The translations under genes and the position numbers were made by a program. 64,000 nt of DNA from Acidobacteriota bacterium. Its GTDB lineage: Bacteria > Acidobacteriota > Thermoanaerobaculia > UBA5066. Shown here piece after piece: positions 39,731 to 47,724 of this stretch. The notes under the pieces are model-generated. The model saw nothing but the letters and a program-made list of their open reading frames with translations, searched no databases and was not told the origin of the DNA. How positions within the stretch are numbered: the first letter of the stretch is position 1; the number at the start of each line of letters is the position of its first letter. Location: NCBI GenBank assembly GCA_008363385.1, contig RHKY01000041.1, forward strand, positions 1 to 64,000, in the 5' to 3' direction.

Positions 39731-39736
39731 AGCATA
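39731..39736 (-). promoter_or_regulatory. -10 element TATGCT of the NAGS-like gene
   Basis: TATGCT on the minus strand ends 9 nt before GTG 39721. Just upstream of it is one copy of an 11-nt direct repeat (GATTCCCGGCG, 39739-39749) whose second copy lies at 39806-39816. Confidence 0.4.
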
Positions 39737-39802
39737 CGGATTCCCGGCGCCGGGTCGCGCGGGAACCGGAACGTCGGCTCGGCCTGCCTCGTCCGCCGGC
39801 GG

Positions 39803-39808
39803 TACGAT
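39803..39808 (+). promoter_or_regulatory. -10 element TACGAT of the EAL-PYP gene
   Basis: TACGAT ends 8 nt before GTG 39817. It overlaps the second copy of GATTCCCGGCG (39806-39816). Confidence 0.4.
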
Positions 39809-39816
39809 TCCCGGCG

Positions 39817-40998
39817 GTGCGGCGGAGAGCGTCCCCCAGCGGACGGACTCCCGCCGGCGGCCGCGCCGCCGGCCGGACCGGTTTCCGTCCGGCGGGCTCG
39901 GTCGCCGAGCTCCTCGACGGGAACGACCCGCGGATGGCCTTCCACGGGATCTACGACGTGGCGGGCGAGCCGTCGGTCCACGCCTACGAGGCGCTGATGC
40001 GCGGCCCCCGCGGCCTTCCGTTCGAGGGGCCGATGCTCGCCTTCGCCTTCGCGCGCTCGGTCGACCTCCTCGCCGAGCTCGACCTCGAGTGCGTCCGCTG
40101 CGCGCTCGCCTCCGCCCCCGCCGGACGGCGCCTCTTCCTGAACGTCCACCCGACCACGCTCACCGACAGGGGCTTCGAGACCGTCTCCGGGCTCGTCGCG
40201 GCTTCCGGGCGCGCCCCCGCCGAGGTCGTCTTCGAGGTCGTCGAGCACGGGCCGGACCGCGAGTCGGAGCTCCTCGCCTCGCTCGGGGGCCTGCGGCGCG
40301 CCGGCTTCGGGATCGCCGTGGACGACTTCGGCGAGGGGGCCTCGAACCTGCGCCGGCTCCTCCGGGTCCGGCCGGACTACCTCAAGCTGGACCGCTGGTT
40401 CGTCAACGGAGCCGACGAGGACCCCGACCGCCGGGCCGTCATCCGCGCCACCGCCCGGCTCGGGCGCGACCTCGGGCTGCGCGTCGTCGCCGAGGGGGTC
40501 CGCTCGGCGGCGCTCCTCGACGTCGTCCGCACCGCCGGGGTCGAGCTGGTCCAGTGCTTCCGCTACCTGCCGCCGGGCCTCGTGGACCCGTTGGCCGAGG
40601 GGACGGCCGAGGGGACGTGCCGCGAGGCGCTCGACCCGGCCGCCCCGGACAGCCCCGTCCTCCTCGGGATCGACTCCTTCGCGGAGAGGGACCTCGACGC
40701 GCTCCCGTTCGGCGTCATCCAGCTCTCGCGGGACGGGACGATCCTCCAGTACAACCGGTACGAGGAGGACCTGGCGCGGCGGCGGGCCTCGGAGGTGATC
40801 GGGAAGAACTTCTTCACCGAGGTGGCCCCGTGCACGGACGTCCGGGCCTTCGCGGGCCGCTTCCGCGAGGGCGTGGCCCGCGGCGAGCTCCACGTCACGT
40901 TCGACTACGTCTTCGCCTTCTCCCCGCCGAAGCCGGTGCGCGTGACGCTCTGGTACAGCGGGGCCACACGCACCGGCTGGGTCTTCGTACAGGGCTGA
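39817..40998 (+). CDS. EAL-domain c-di-GMP phosphodiesterase with C-terminal photoactive-yellow-protein domain
   Basis: 393 residues with no membrane helix. The EAL domain (about 35-265) has YEALMRG, LFLNVHPTTL, FEVVEHG, VDDFGEGASNL, LKLDRW and VAEGV, so the metal and catalytic residues look intact; the usual QGY motif is QCF. The C-terminal ~120 residues align without gaps to photoactive yellow protein through the active-site region: LPFGVIQL, ILQYN, EVIGKNFF and VAPCTD. With PYP numbering plus 270, Tyr 42 is Y312, Glu 46 is E316, Arg 52 is R322 and the chromophore Cys 69 is C339; Thr 50 is Ala. It may be a light- or ligand-gated c-di-GMP hydrolase. GTG 39817 is supported by a -10 box; ATG 39934 is an alternative. 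Confidence 0.9.
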   Translation: MRRRASPSGRTPAGGRAAGRTGFRPAGSVAELLDGNDPRMAFHGIYDVAGEPSVHAYEALMRGPRGLPFEGPMLAFAFARSVDLLAELDLECVRCALASAPAGRRLFLNVHPTTLTDRGFETVSGLVAASGRAPAEVVFEVVEHGPDRESELLASLGGLRRAGFGIAVDDFGEGASNLRRLLRVRPDYLKLDRWFVNGADEDPDRRAVIRATARLGRDLGLRVVAEGVRSAALLDVVRTAGVELVQCFRYLPPGLVDPLAEGTAEGTCREALDPAAPDSPVLLGIDSFAERDLDALPFGVIQLSRDGTILQYNRYEEDLARRRASEVIGKNFFTEVAPCTDVRAFAGRFREGVARGELHVTFDYVFAFSPPKPVRVTLWYSGATRTGWVFVQG

Positions 40999-41086
40999 GC
41001 CCGCCCCCGGGCGTCGGGCGCCCGCGTCCCCCCGCCCGCCGGCGCCCGGAACGGGGGCCCGCACGGGGGACGAGGTCGGCCGTCGC

Positions 41087-42292
41087 TCAGGGGCGCGGGT
41101 CGGGAGGCTCCGGCGGGAAGAGGCGCCGGAGGAGGGCTCTCGCGCGGGACGCGAAGCCCTCGACGTCCACGTCGGGCGAGTACGCCGACAGCCAGGCGAA
41201 CAGGCCGGTGCGGCCACCGGCGCGGTGCGTCGAGAGCCGGAAGATCCCGCCGCCGGGTCCGTCCAGCTCGCCCGAGACCTCCTGCCCCGGGAAGACCTCG
41301 AGGAAGCGGCCCGCGAGGCGATCCCCCCCGGCGGCGGCGACGCGGAAACGGGCCCCCTTCTCGAGCCGGTCCGCCTCGAGGTCGAAGCCGTCGGAGGAGA
41401 GGAGCCTCCGCCAGACCTCCTCCCGCGGGAGGGCCGTCGAGGCCGTCGCCCAGCCGACGCGGCGGTCCTTGCCTCGGTGCTTCTCGAGGTAGAGCTCGAG
41501 GGCCGAGAGCTCGTGCCGCCAGCCGACGCTCGTCGCCTCGACCTCGTCGTCCCAGGCCGGGCCGTGCCCGAAGCCCGAGTGGACGAGCGTGACGCGCGTC
41601 CCGCCCTCTCTCTCCGCGAGCGTGACGTCGAGGGACATCGGCTCGCCGGTGGAGCGGTCCTCGACCGTCTTGCCGTCCGCGTCGAACCGCTGCGGGACGT
41701 CCTGGACGAGCGTCAGCCGCCGGTACGGCTCCCACGCTCCGATCCGGTGCCGCCACTCCCAGGCCTCCCCCCACGCCCAGAGGACGGAGCCGCCCGGACC
41801 GGGAACGACCTCGGCCCGCATCGGGAACCACCGGACCAGCTCGCCCGCCTCGGTGAGGGCCTTCCAGACCGCCTCCAGCGGCGCGTCGACGTCGACCTCG
41901 AACCGCGTGGAGCGCGTCCGCGGACCCTCCTCGGCGCGGACGCGCTGGTAGCTCGCGCGGTGGAGGTCGCGCACCTCGACGGAGAGGCTCCCCCGCCCGC
42001 CCGCGACGGTGCCGGGGAAGGCCGCCTTCAGGACCGCCAGCGCTTCGGCGGCGACCCGGGCCTTCAGCTCGTCGCTCCGACCCTCCAGGATCGCGATCGT
42101 CAGCGCCGCGAAGGCGCGGTCGGGCGCGCCGTCGCCGAGCGCGGCGACCTCGTGGCGGACGACGCGGCTCTTGACGTCGAGGAGGCGGAACTCGCCCGTC
42201 TTGGCGAGCGCCTCGTGGAGGTCGAGGAGGACGCGCCGGAGGTCCGGGCGGTCGGGGACGTTCGCGGAGAGCTCGAGGAGGAGGTGAGGCAT
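41087..42292 (-). CDS. CHMI-like tautomerase fused to SRPBCC (AHSA1) domains
   Basis: 401 residues. The first ~120 match 5-carboxymethyl-2-hydroxymuconate isomerase: MPHLLLELSANV with Pro next to the initiator Met, which is the catalytic base in this superfamily, then VKSRVVRHE and LEGRSDELKARVAAE. A START/SRPBCC domain follows (about 125-270: VDVDAPLEAVWKALTEAGELVRWFP, VTLVHSGFG). A second, weaker SRPBCC-like half (about 275-385) includes TALPREEVWRRL. Stand-alone CHMI acts in homoprotocatechuate degradation, but no such pathway is nearby. GAGAAT lies 5 nt before ATG 42292. Confidence 0.8.
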   Translation of the reverse strand: MPHLLLELSANVPDRPDLRRVLLDLHEALAKTGEFRLLDVKSRVVRHEVAALGDGAPDRAFAALTIAILEGRSDELKARVAAEALAVLKAAFPGTVAGGRGSLSVEVRDLHRASYQRVRAEEGPRTRSTRFEVDVDAPLEAVWKALTEAGELVRWFPMRAEVVPGPGGSVLWAWGEAWEWRHRIGAWEPYRRLTLVQDVPQRFDADGKTVEDRSTGEPMSLDVTLAEREGGTRVTLVHSGFGHGPAWDDEVEATSVGWRHELSALELYLEKHRGKDRRVGWATASTALPREEVWRRLLSSDGFDLEADRLEKGARFRVAAAGGDRLAGRFLEVFPGQEVSGELDGPGGGIFRLSTHRAGGRTGLFAWLSAYSPDVDVEGFASRARALLRRLFPPEPPDPRP

Positions 42293-42297
42293 GCCGG

Positions 42298-42303
42298 ATT
42301 CTC
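42298..42303 (-). promoter_or_regulatory. -10 element GAGAAT of the CHMI-SRPBCC gene
   Basis: GAGAAT on the minus strand ends 5 nt before ATG 42292. The same hexamer precedes mlaE (20261-20266) and the ferredoxin-methyltransferase gene (58511-58516, minus). Confidence 0.35.
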
Positions 42304-42359
42304 CCCGGTCGGGCGCCGTGGCGCCGTCGCCGGCCCGACCGTGACGGTCGCCGTCCGCC

Positions 42360-44090
42360 TCAGCGCGGGCCGGGGACCTCCCGGGCGGCCGGCGCGTCCG
42401 CCCGCCCCTTCCCGACGCAGAGGCAGGAGGACTCCAGGCCGATGTCGGCCCGCTTCCACGCCGCCCGGAAGCGCTCCTCCACCTTCTCGGCCTCGGCCGG
42501 GCGCTTGCGCTGGTTGAGCGCCGTGGCCAGGCCGCGGAGCGACCAGCCGTTCTCGGGGTACTGCGCCAGGTCCTCCCGGTAGACGGCCTCGGCCTCGGCG
42601 GGCTTCTTCGCCTCGAGGAGGATCGCCCCCAGCGCGTGCCGCGAGGGGACGGTCCAGGCGGGCGGCTCGTCGTACTTCAGGGCGCCCTCGAGCTTCACCG
42701 CCTCGCGGAGCCTCGCGACGGCCCGCCCGAGGTCCTTCTTCCGGTACGCGATCTCGCCGTCGAGGAAGGGGACGCCGACGGCGAGGACGTCGGCGGCCAG
42801 GTTCGAGCCCCAGAAGAAGTCCTTCGGCACCTTCGCCAGCGCTGCCCGGAAGGCGGCCAGCTCCTTCTCCGCCCGCGGGACCTGCCCGAGGGCAGCGTGG
42901 GCGACGCCGCGGAGGAAGCGGTCGTGGGCCGTCGAGACCGGGAGCTCGGCGGCGGGCGCCTTCCGTGCCAGGATCTCCTCCCACCGGCCGAACCGCTTCA
43001 GCGCCTCCCCTTCCACGCAGAGGAAGGCGTCGGCGAACGGGGCGTTCTCCCGGACGAACTCCGGCGAGAGCCCGGCCACCACCTCGCGGGTCTTGGCGAG
43101 GGCGAGCTCGCTCCGCCCCTCCATCATCGCGGTGTAGGCCAGGAAGTGCGTGTTGTGAGCCATGTAGATCCTGTAGAAGCCGATCCGGCCGGTCCGCTCC
43201 TGGTAGCGCCGGTCGGCCGCGACCGCCCGCTCGTTGGCCGCTGCGGCCTCCGTCCACTTCCCGAGCCGGACGTCGATGTGCGAGGGCATGTGGACGAGGT
43301 GGCTGGAGTCGGGGACGAGCGCGCGGAGGCGGTCGGCCGCGGCCGCGGCCCGCTCGGGCTGCGGCGAGGCCTCGAGCGCGTGGATCGTGAGGTGCAGGCC
43401 CCCCGGGTGGTCGGGGGCGAGCTTCCTGGCCGACTCGAGCGCGGCGAGGACCTCAGCCGTCCCCGGCTGCGGCTTGCCGTCCTTCGTCCACTGGTCCCAG
43501 GGCCGCGTGTCCATCAGCGCCTCGGCGGTGAGGACGGCCACGTCGGCGTCCGACGGGAAGCGCTCGCGCACCCCGAGCATCGCCTTGGCGTAGGCCGCGT
43601 CGAGCGGGGCGCGGTCCGCGGGCTGCGGCCAGGCGTAGCGGGACCCGAGGGCCTCGACGAGCGCCTTCTCGACCTCGCTCGCGCCCGAGGCGAGCGAGCG
43701 CGCCTTCTGCAGCGCCTCCCAGGCGGCCTTGGCACGGCCCTCGTCGACGAACGGGTTGTTGATGTGCGGGCCGTTGACGAGGGCGATCCCCCAGTGGGCC
43801 ATGGCGAGCGAGGGGTCGAGGCGCGCCGCCTCGGCGAAGGCCCGCTCGGCCTCCTCGTGGTTGAAGGCGAAGGCCCAGACGAGCCCCTGGTCGAAGGCGC
43901 GCTGCGCCTCGGGGGACCGGGTCGAGACGGGGCGGCCGTAGGACCCCAGGTCGAACGGCCGCCATGCCGGGGCCGTCTCCGCGCCTCCCGTCGCGAGCAC
44001 GCCGGGAAGGGCCAGGACGGTCGCCACCGCGAGAAGGGCGAGGGCACCCAGGGAGAAGACACGACCTCCGGCACGACGGCGAACGCTCAT
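42360..44090 (-). CDS. Exported TPR protein
   Basis: 576 residues with an N-terminal signal or anchor helix (about 12-33). Tetratricopeptide repeats run through the length, with GLVWAFAFNHEEAERAFAEAARLDP the clearest. FDQGLVWAF near the start, together with MAHWGIAL, HPGGLHLTIHALE and SHLVHMPSHID, matches a conserved TPR family found in many soil bacteria whose function is unknown. The His-rich motifs (HxxxH, HMPSHI) are unusual for plain TPRs and could bind metal. AGGAGGT precedes the ATG, inside an inverted repeat. Confidence 0.82.
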   Translation of the reverse strand: MSVRRRAGGRVFSLGALALLAVATVLALPGVLATGGAETAPAWRPFDLGSYGRPVSTRSPEAQRAFDQGLVWAFAFNHEEAERAFAEAARLDPSLAMAHWGIALVNGPHINNPFVDEGRAKAAWEALQKARSLASGASEVEKALVEALGSRYAWPQPADRAPLDAAYAKAMLGVRERFPSDADVAVLTAEALMDTRPWDQWTKDGKPQPGTAEVLAALESARKLAPDHPGGLHLTIHALEASPQPERAAAAADRLRALVPDSSHLVHMPSHIDVRLGKWTEAAAANERAVAADRRYQERTGRIGFYRIYMAHNTHFLAYTAMMEGRSELALAKTREVVAGLSPEFVRENAPFADAFLCVEGEALKRFGRWEEILARKAPAAELPVSTAHDRFLRGVAHAALGQVPRAEKELAAFRAALAKVPKDFFWGSNLAADVLAVGVPFLDGEIAYRKKDLGRAVARLREAVKLEGALKYDEPPAWTVPSRHALGAILLEAKKPAEAEAVYREDLAQYPENGWSLRGLATALNQRKRPAEAEKVEERFRAAWKRADIGLESSCLCVGKGRADAPAAREVPGPR

Positions 44091-44099
44091 CGACGGACC

Positions 44100-44120
44100 T
44101 CCTGAGATGACTTCTCAGGA
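44100..44120. promoter_or_regulatory. Inverted repeat at transcript start of the TPR gene
   Basis: Eight-base arms (TCCTGAGA at 44100-44107, TCTCAGGA at 44113-44120) flank a 5-nt spacer. The repeat lies between the promoter and the Shine-Dalgarno of the gene starting at 44090. It could be an operator or an RNA hairpin that partly hides the AGGAGGT ribosome site. Confidence 0.5.
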
Positions 44121-44148
44121 ATATGGGGCCGGCCGGACCGCCGGTCAA
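44120..44148 (-). promoter_or_regulatory. Promoter of the TPR gene
   Basis: On the minus strand TTGACC (44148-44143), a 17-nt spacer, then CATATT (44125-44120). The expected transcript start (~44113) falls inside the inverted repeat. Confidence 0.55.
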
Positions 44149-44226
44149 CCCCCCGGGCACTTCGTCGAAGCTCCAAGGGGAACCGTGGCCCGGCCGGCCG
44201 CCAGAGGGCCGAGCGGGGTGACCGCT

Positions 44227-45207
44227 TCAGGCGGCGGCGAGCGCACCCGTCCGGGCCACGGCCTTCCGCGCCGCCTCGACGACGGCCTCGGGCTGGGGGA
44301 CGAATGCCTGCTCCAGGGCCCAGCTGGCCGCCGCCGGGGCGTCCGGGCCGCAGAGGCGGACGACCGGCGCGCGGAGGGCGTCGAAGGCCTTCTCGGCGAC
44401 CGTCGCCGCCACCTCGGCGCCGAAGCCCGCCGTCCGGCTCGCCTCGTGGACGACGACGAGCCGCCCGGTCTTCGTGACCGACCCGAGGACGGCCTCCTCG
44501 TCCCACGGCTTGAGCGTCCGGAGGTCGATCACCTCGGCCGAGATCCCTTCGGCCGCGAGCGTCTCGGCCGCCTTCAGGCAGCTGACGGCCGTCTTGGCGT
44601 ACGAGACGAGCGTGACGTCGTTCCCCTCGCGCCGCACCGCGGCCTTGCCGAGCGGGACGAGGTGCTCGCCCTCCGGGACCTCCCCCGGCGCGTGGAGGAG
44701 GCCGATGTCGAGGAAGAAGACGACCGGGTTGTCGTCCCGGACGGAGGCCTTGAGGAGCCCCTTGAAGTCGGCCGCCGTGGAGGGCATCACGACCTTCAGC
44801 CCCGGGCTGTGGACGAACCAGGCCTCCAGGTTGTGGTTGTGCTGGGCGCCGACGCCCCAGCCGGCGCCGGTCATCGCCAGCGCGACGAGGGGGAACGAGA
44901 ACTGCCCGCCCGAGATGAAGCGGAGCTTGCCCGCGCTGTTGACGAGCTCCTCCATGCTGAAGGTGAGGAACGGCGCGAAGAGGAGGTCGACGACGGGGCG
45001 GAGCCCGGTGGCGGCGGCGCCGGCCGCGGTCCCGGCGATGATCCCCTCGGCCAGGGGCGTGTTCCTGACGCGGAGCGGGCCGAACTCCTGGGCGAGGTCG
45101 CGGCGCTTCGTGGCGATCCCCTCCCCGAAGGCGAGGACGCGCGGGTCGCGCCGCATCTCCTCGGCGAGGGCCTCTCCGATGGCGTCGTAGGGGGTGATCT
45201 GCTTCAT
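44227..45207 (-). CDS. 2-oxoacid dehydrogenase E1 component, beta subunit
   Basis: 326 residues, normal length for E1-beta (transketolase-like pyrimidine and C-terminal domains). Motifs include LAFGEGI, RVRNTPLAEGIIAGTAAGAA, SMEELVNSAGKL, and in the C-terminal half VIDLRTLKPWDEEAVLGSV and VVVHEASRTAGFGAEVA. With the alpha subunit it decarboxylates a 2-oxoacid (pyruvate, branched-chain or acetoin) using thiamine diphosphate. The alpha gene is 14 nt upstream. No E2 or E3 gene is in the window. Confidence 0.9.
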   Translation of the reverse strand: MKQITPYDAIGEALAEEMRRDPRVLAFGEGIATKRRDLAQEFGPLRVRNTPLAEGIIAGTAAGAAATGLRPVVDLLFAPFLTFSMEELVNSAGKLRFISGGQFSFPLVALAMTGAGWGVGAQHNHNLEAWFVHSPGLKVVMPSTAADFKGLLKASVRDDNPVVFFLDIGLLHAPGEVPEGEHLVPLGKAAVRREGNDVTLVSYAKTAVSCLKAAETLAAEGISAEVIDLRTLKPWDEEAVLGSVTKTGRLVVVHEASRTAGFGAEVAATVAEKAFDALRAPVVRLCGPDAPAAASWALEQAFVPQPEAVVEAARKAVARTGALAAA

Positions 45208-45221
45208 GGCGGCGTCCCTTC

Positions 45222-46187
45222 TCAGGCGTAGACGTGGGTGGTGAGCTGGTCCGGCGAGGGCCAGGGGGACTCGGCGGCGAACGCGAAGGCGGCCTCGAGC
45301 CGCTCGGAGACGCGGCGCTCCATCGCGGCGACGTCGGCCGGCGTCAGGGCGCCCGCGGCGAGGAGCTTCCCGGTCAGGGCCGGGATCGGGTCGCGCCGCT
45401 TCCACGAAGCGAGCTCGCCCGCGTCGACGTACGACTGGTCGTCCGGCTCGAAGTGGCCGCGCAGGCGGTACGTCCGCGTCTCGAGGAGGAAGGGCATCCG
45501 GGTCTCCCTCACCTTCGCGACGGCCTCGGAGGCGGCGGCGAAGACGGCTTCCACGTCGTTCCCGTCCACGGTCCGCCCCTCGATCCCGTAGCCGGCGGCG
45601 CGGGAGGAGACGTCGTCGACGAGCATCGTCTCCTTCCGGTGGACGAAGGCCTGCCACTCGTTGTTCTCGCAGACGAAGAGGACCGGGAGCTTCCAGACGG
45701 CGGCCAGGTTGACCGCCTCGTGGAAGATCCCCTCGCAGGCGGCGCCGTCGCCGAAGAAGCAGGCGACGACCGCGTCCTCGCCGCTCATCGAGACCGAGAG
45801 CGCGACCCCGGGGGCGAGCGACAGCTCCCCGCCGACGATGGTCGACGTCAGGACGACGCCGAGCTCGGCGGCCGAGACGTGCAGGGGGCCGCTCTTGCCG
45901 CCGCAATAGCCGGTCGCGCGGCCCATGATCTCGGCCATCAGGCGGCCCGGGTCGGCGCCCCGGGCGAGCAGGTGGCCCGCGCTCCGGTGGTTCGTCAGGA
46001 TCCGGTCCTTCGGCCCGAGGGCGGCGACGACGCCGACCGCGCTCGCCTCCTGGCCGACGGAGGTGCAGGTGCCCGGGGAGCGGCCCTCGGCGAAGGAGGA
46101 GGCGCTCCTCTCCTCGAAGCCCCGGATCAGGATCATCTGCTCCAGGAGCGCGGCGGGGTTCGGGTTCGAGACCACGGCCTTGGACAT
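45222..46187 (-). CDS. 2-oxoacid dehydrogenase E1 component, alpha subunit
   Basis: 321 residues. The thiamine-diphosphate motif begins GDGAACEGIFHEAVNLAA and ends ENN; RGFEERS, GQEASAVGV, ATGYCGGKSGPLH and TYRLRGHFEPD are typical of E1-alpha of the acetoin/pyruvate type. Length and the short C-terminus resemble AcoA. GAGGTGA precedes ATG 46187. About 80 nt upstream is a triplet of TTAG boxes one helical turn apart that recurs at 61.9 kb. Confidence 0.9.
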   Translation of the reverse strand: MSKAVVSNPNPAALLEQMILIRGFEERSASSFAEGRSPGTCTSVGQEASAVGVVAALGPKDRILTNHRSAGHLLARGADPGRLMAEIMGRATGYCGGKSGPLHVSAAELGVVLTSTIVGGELSLAPGVALSVSMSGEDAVVACFFGDGAACEGIFHEAVNLAAVWKLPVLFVCENNEWQAFVHRKETMLVDDVSSRAAGYGIEGRTVDGNDVEAVFAAASEAVAKVRETRMPFLLETRTYRLRGHFEPDDQSYVDAGELASWKRRDPIPALTGKLLAAGALTPADVAAMERRVSERLEAAFAFAAESPWPSPDQLTTHVYA

Positions 46188-46267
46188 CGTTCACCTCGTG
46201 TTCGGCGCGGGCGCTCGGGCGTTCCCGCGACGCCCGAAAGGTGCGGCGCCGGGCGGAGGGCCGCCAG

Positions 46268-46293
46268 CTAAGAAGCTCCTAACGGATCCTAAG
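46268..46293 (-). promoter_or_regulatory. TTAG triple direct repeat, site A
   Basis: On the minus strand three TTAG cores are spaced 10 and 11 nt apart (plus-strand CTAA at 46268, 46279 and 46289). The last core continues as CTTAGCTGGCG, identical to site B at 61.9 kb. Direct repeats one turn apart are typical of OmpR/PhoB-type regulators. It lies 80 nt upstream of the E1-alpha start. Confidence 0.55.
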
Positions 46294-46454
46294 AAAACGC
46301 TACCGCTCCCCGCGTCGAGCGATTCGCCCGCGGCTTCCGTACAAGCGGGAGGTACGGAGGGACGACGGTTGGCCGCCGGATTGCGTTCCCCCCGGGACCG
46401 CGCCAGACGGACCGGCCGGCGGAGGCCCCGCAGGAGGAAAGGAGGACCCGCGCG

Positions 46455-46745
46455 ATGAGAGATTCCGCAGGACGCCCCGGGCGCCGGCGGCGAGCGGACC
46501 GGGAGCCCGACCGCCGGGCCCTCGCCCCGCCGCCCTTCTCGTTCCCGGCGCTGGCCGCGGCCGCCGAGGCCGAAAGACGTTGGCTGATCGAGGCTTTCGC
46601 CTCGCTGGGCGCCGAGCCGTTGCGCGTGGAACACCTCGTCTCGCGGAGGGCGTCGCGCCGGCTGAGCGGCCCGAGGTGGGGCGAGCGGCGGCGCTACCCG
46701 CGCTCGGCTCCGGGACCCGCCTCCGTCGGCCCGCCGCGCTGGTGA
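46455..46745 (+). CDS. Doubtful small ORF, 96 aa
   Basis: A 96-codon frame with a very strong ribosome site (GGAGGAAAGGAGG, suitable spacing). The product is Arg/Pro-rich, with one amphipathic helix (FSFPALAAAAEAERRWLIEAFASLG) and no recognisable domain. If it is not a gene, 46188-46839 would hold only the TTAG element on present evidence. The strong Shine-Dalgarno argues for some translated product. It reads away from the E1 operon. Confidence 0.35.
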   Translation: MRDSAGRPGRRRRADREPDRRALAPPPFSFPALAAAAEAERRWLIEAFASLGAEPLRVEHLVSRRASRRLSGPRWGERRRYPRSAPGPASVGPPRW

Positions 46746-46839
46746 CGGCAAGAACTACAACGAGCCTGGACATCCGTACCGGCACCCCGGCCCCGCGCCG
46801 GCTGCCGCTCCGCCCATGTCCGCAGGGGTTCCGCGGGCG

Positions 46840-47724
46840 TCACCGGGGCGGAGCGAGAGGACGGACCTCCTCCACCCAGGGGGTGTGTCCCCGGCCGTAC
46901 CGGAGCAGCACGTCGTACCGGGGCTCGCGTCGGCGAGGCGAGACGGGAGCCACCGCCTCCTCGCCCGCGGACGCCTTCGCCCGGCGGGCCTCCTCGCGGT
47001 CCTTCTCGGCCAGCCCGTCCAGGAGCGCCCGCTTCGCGAGAGGGACCTCGATCTCGCCGACCCGCAGCTCCTCGATCCGGCCGCGGAGGACGGGAGGCGA
47101 CTCGCTCCTCGTCTCGGGGTCCCATCGCCGGTCACAGCTGGCGGCGACGACCGCCCTGACCACGAGCCAGCGGGCGGGGTCCGGGTACCGGGCGCGGAGG
47201 GCCGCCAGGTCGCTTCCGGCGTCCACCGCGAAGAGGCGCGACCGCGACGCCCGATCCGACTCGAAGGCCTCGACGGCCCGTCGGGCGTCCGGCGACTCAC
47301 GGTCGTCCCCGAGCTTCCGCAGCGTCGCCGCCAGCTCCTGCTCGCGTTTCTCGCGCCAGGCTCTCGCCGCCTCGCCGTCCATCTCGAGGACGACCCACGC
47401 CTCCCGCGGCGGCTGCCAGCCGTAGAACTCGTCGGCCTCCGGGTCCTCCGCCGGGAGGTGCGTGTCGAACCCGAGTGCGGCGAGCTCGTCGCGGTCGAAC
47501 CAGCCGGCGTCCCTGCGGCGCCGCTCGAGGTCGGCGTTCCAGTCGATCCGGAGCGACGTCCAGGTCGCGTCGATCCCCCGGACCTCGAGGGGCAGCTCGC
47601 GCTCGGTCAGCCGGATCGCCGGGCCGGCCTCTCCCGCCCGGTCGCGCCGGGCGGAGGCCAGGAGGAGCGCGTTGCAGAGCAGCACGAGCGCCCCCGCGGA
47701 CAGGACGGCCGCCTCGCGCCTCAC
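46840..47724 (-). CDS. DUF4824-family exported protein
   Basis: About 294 residues from the ATG at 47724; that start overlaps the end of the DUF2157 gene by 4 nt (ATGA-type coupling). An N-terminal membrane helix is followed by RLTERELPLEVRGIDATWTSLRIDWN and WFDRDELAALGFD, which are DUF4824 features, and by a C-terminal part ending YDVLLRYGRGHTPWVEEV. Members pair with DUF2157 membrane proteins; their role is unknown. The segment facing the periplasm is probably the bulk of the protein. Confidence 0.8.
   Translation of the reverse strand: MRREAAVLSAGALVLLCNALLLASARRDRAGEAGPAIRLTERELPLEVRGIDATWTSLRIDWNADLERRRRDAGWFDRDELAALGFDTHLPAEDPEADEFYGWQPPREAWVVLEMDGEAARAWREKREQELAATLRKLGDDRESPDARRAVEAFESDRASRSRLFAVDAGSDLAALRARYPDPARWLVVRAVVAASCDRRWDPETRSESPPVLRGRIEELRVGEIEVPLAKRALLDGLAEKDREEARRAKASAGEEAVAPVSPRRREPRYDVLLRYGRGHTPWVEEVRPLAPPR

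Noticed and set aside
46455-46745. Leader peptide or attenuator of the E1 operon
   Set aside because: The ORF reads away from the E1 genes, so it cannot attenuate them; kept only as a doubtful small ORF.
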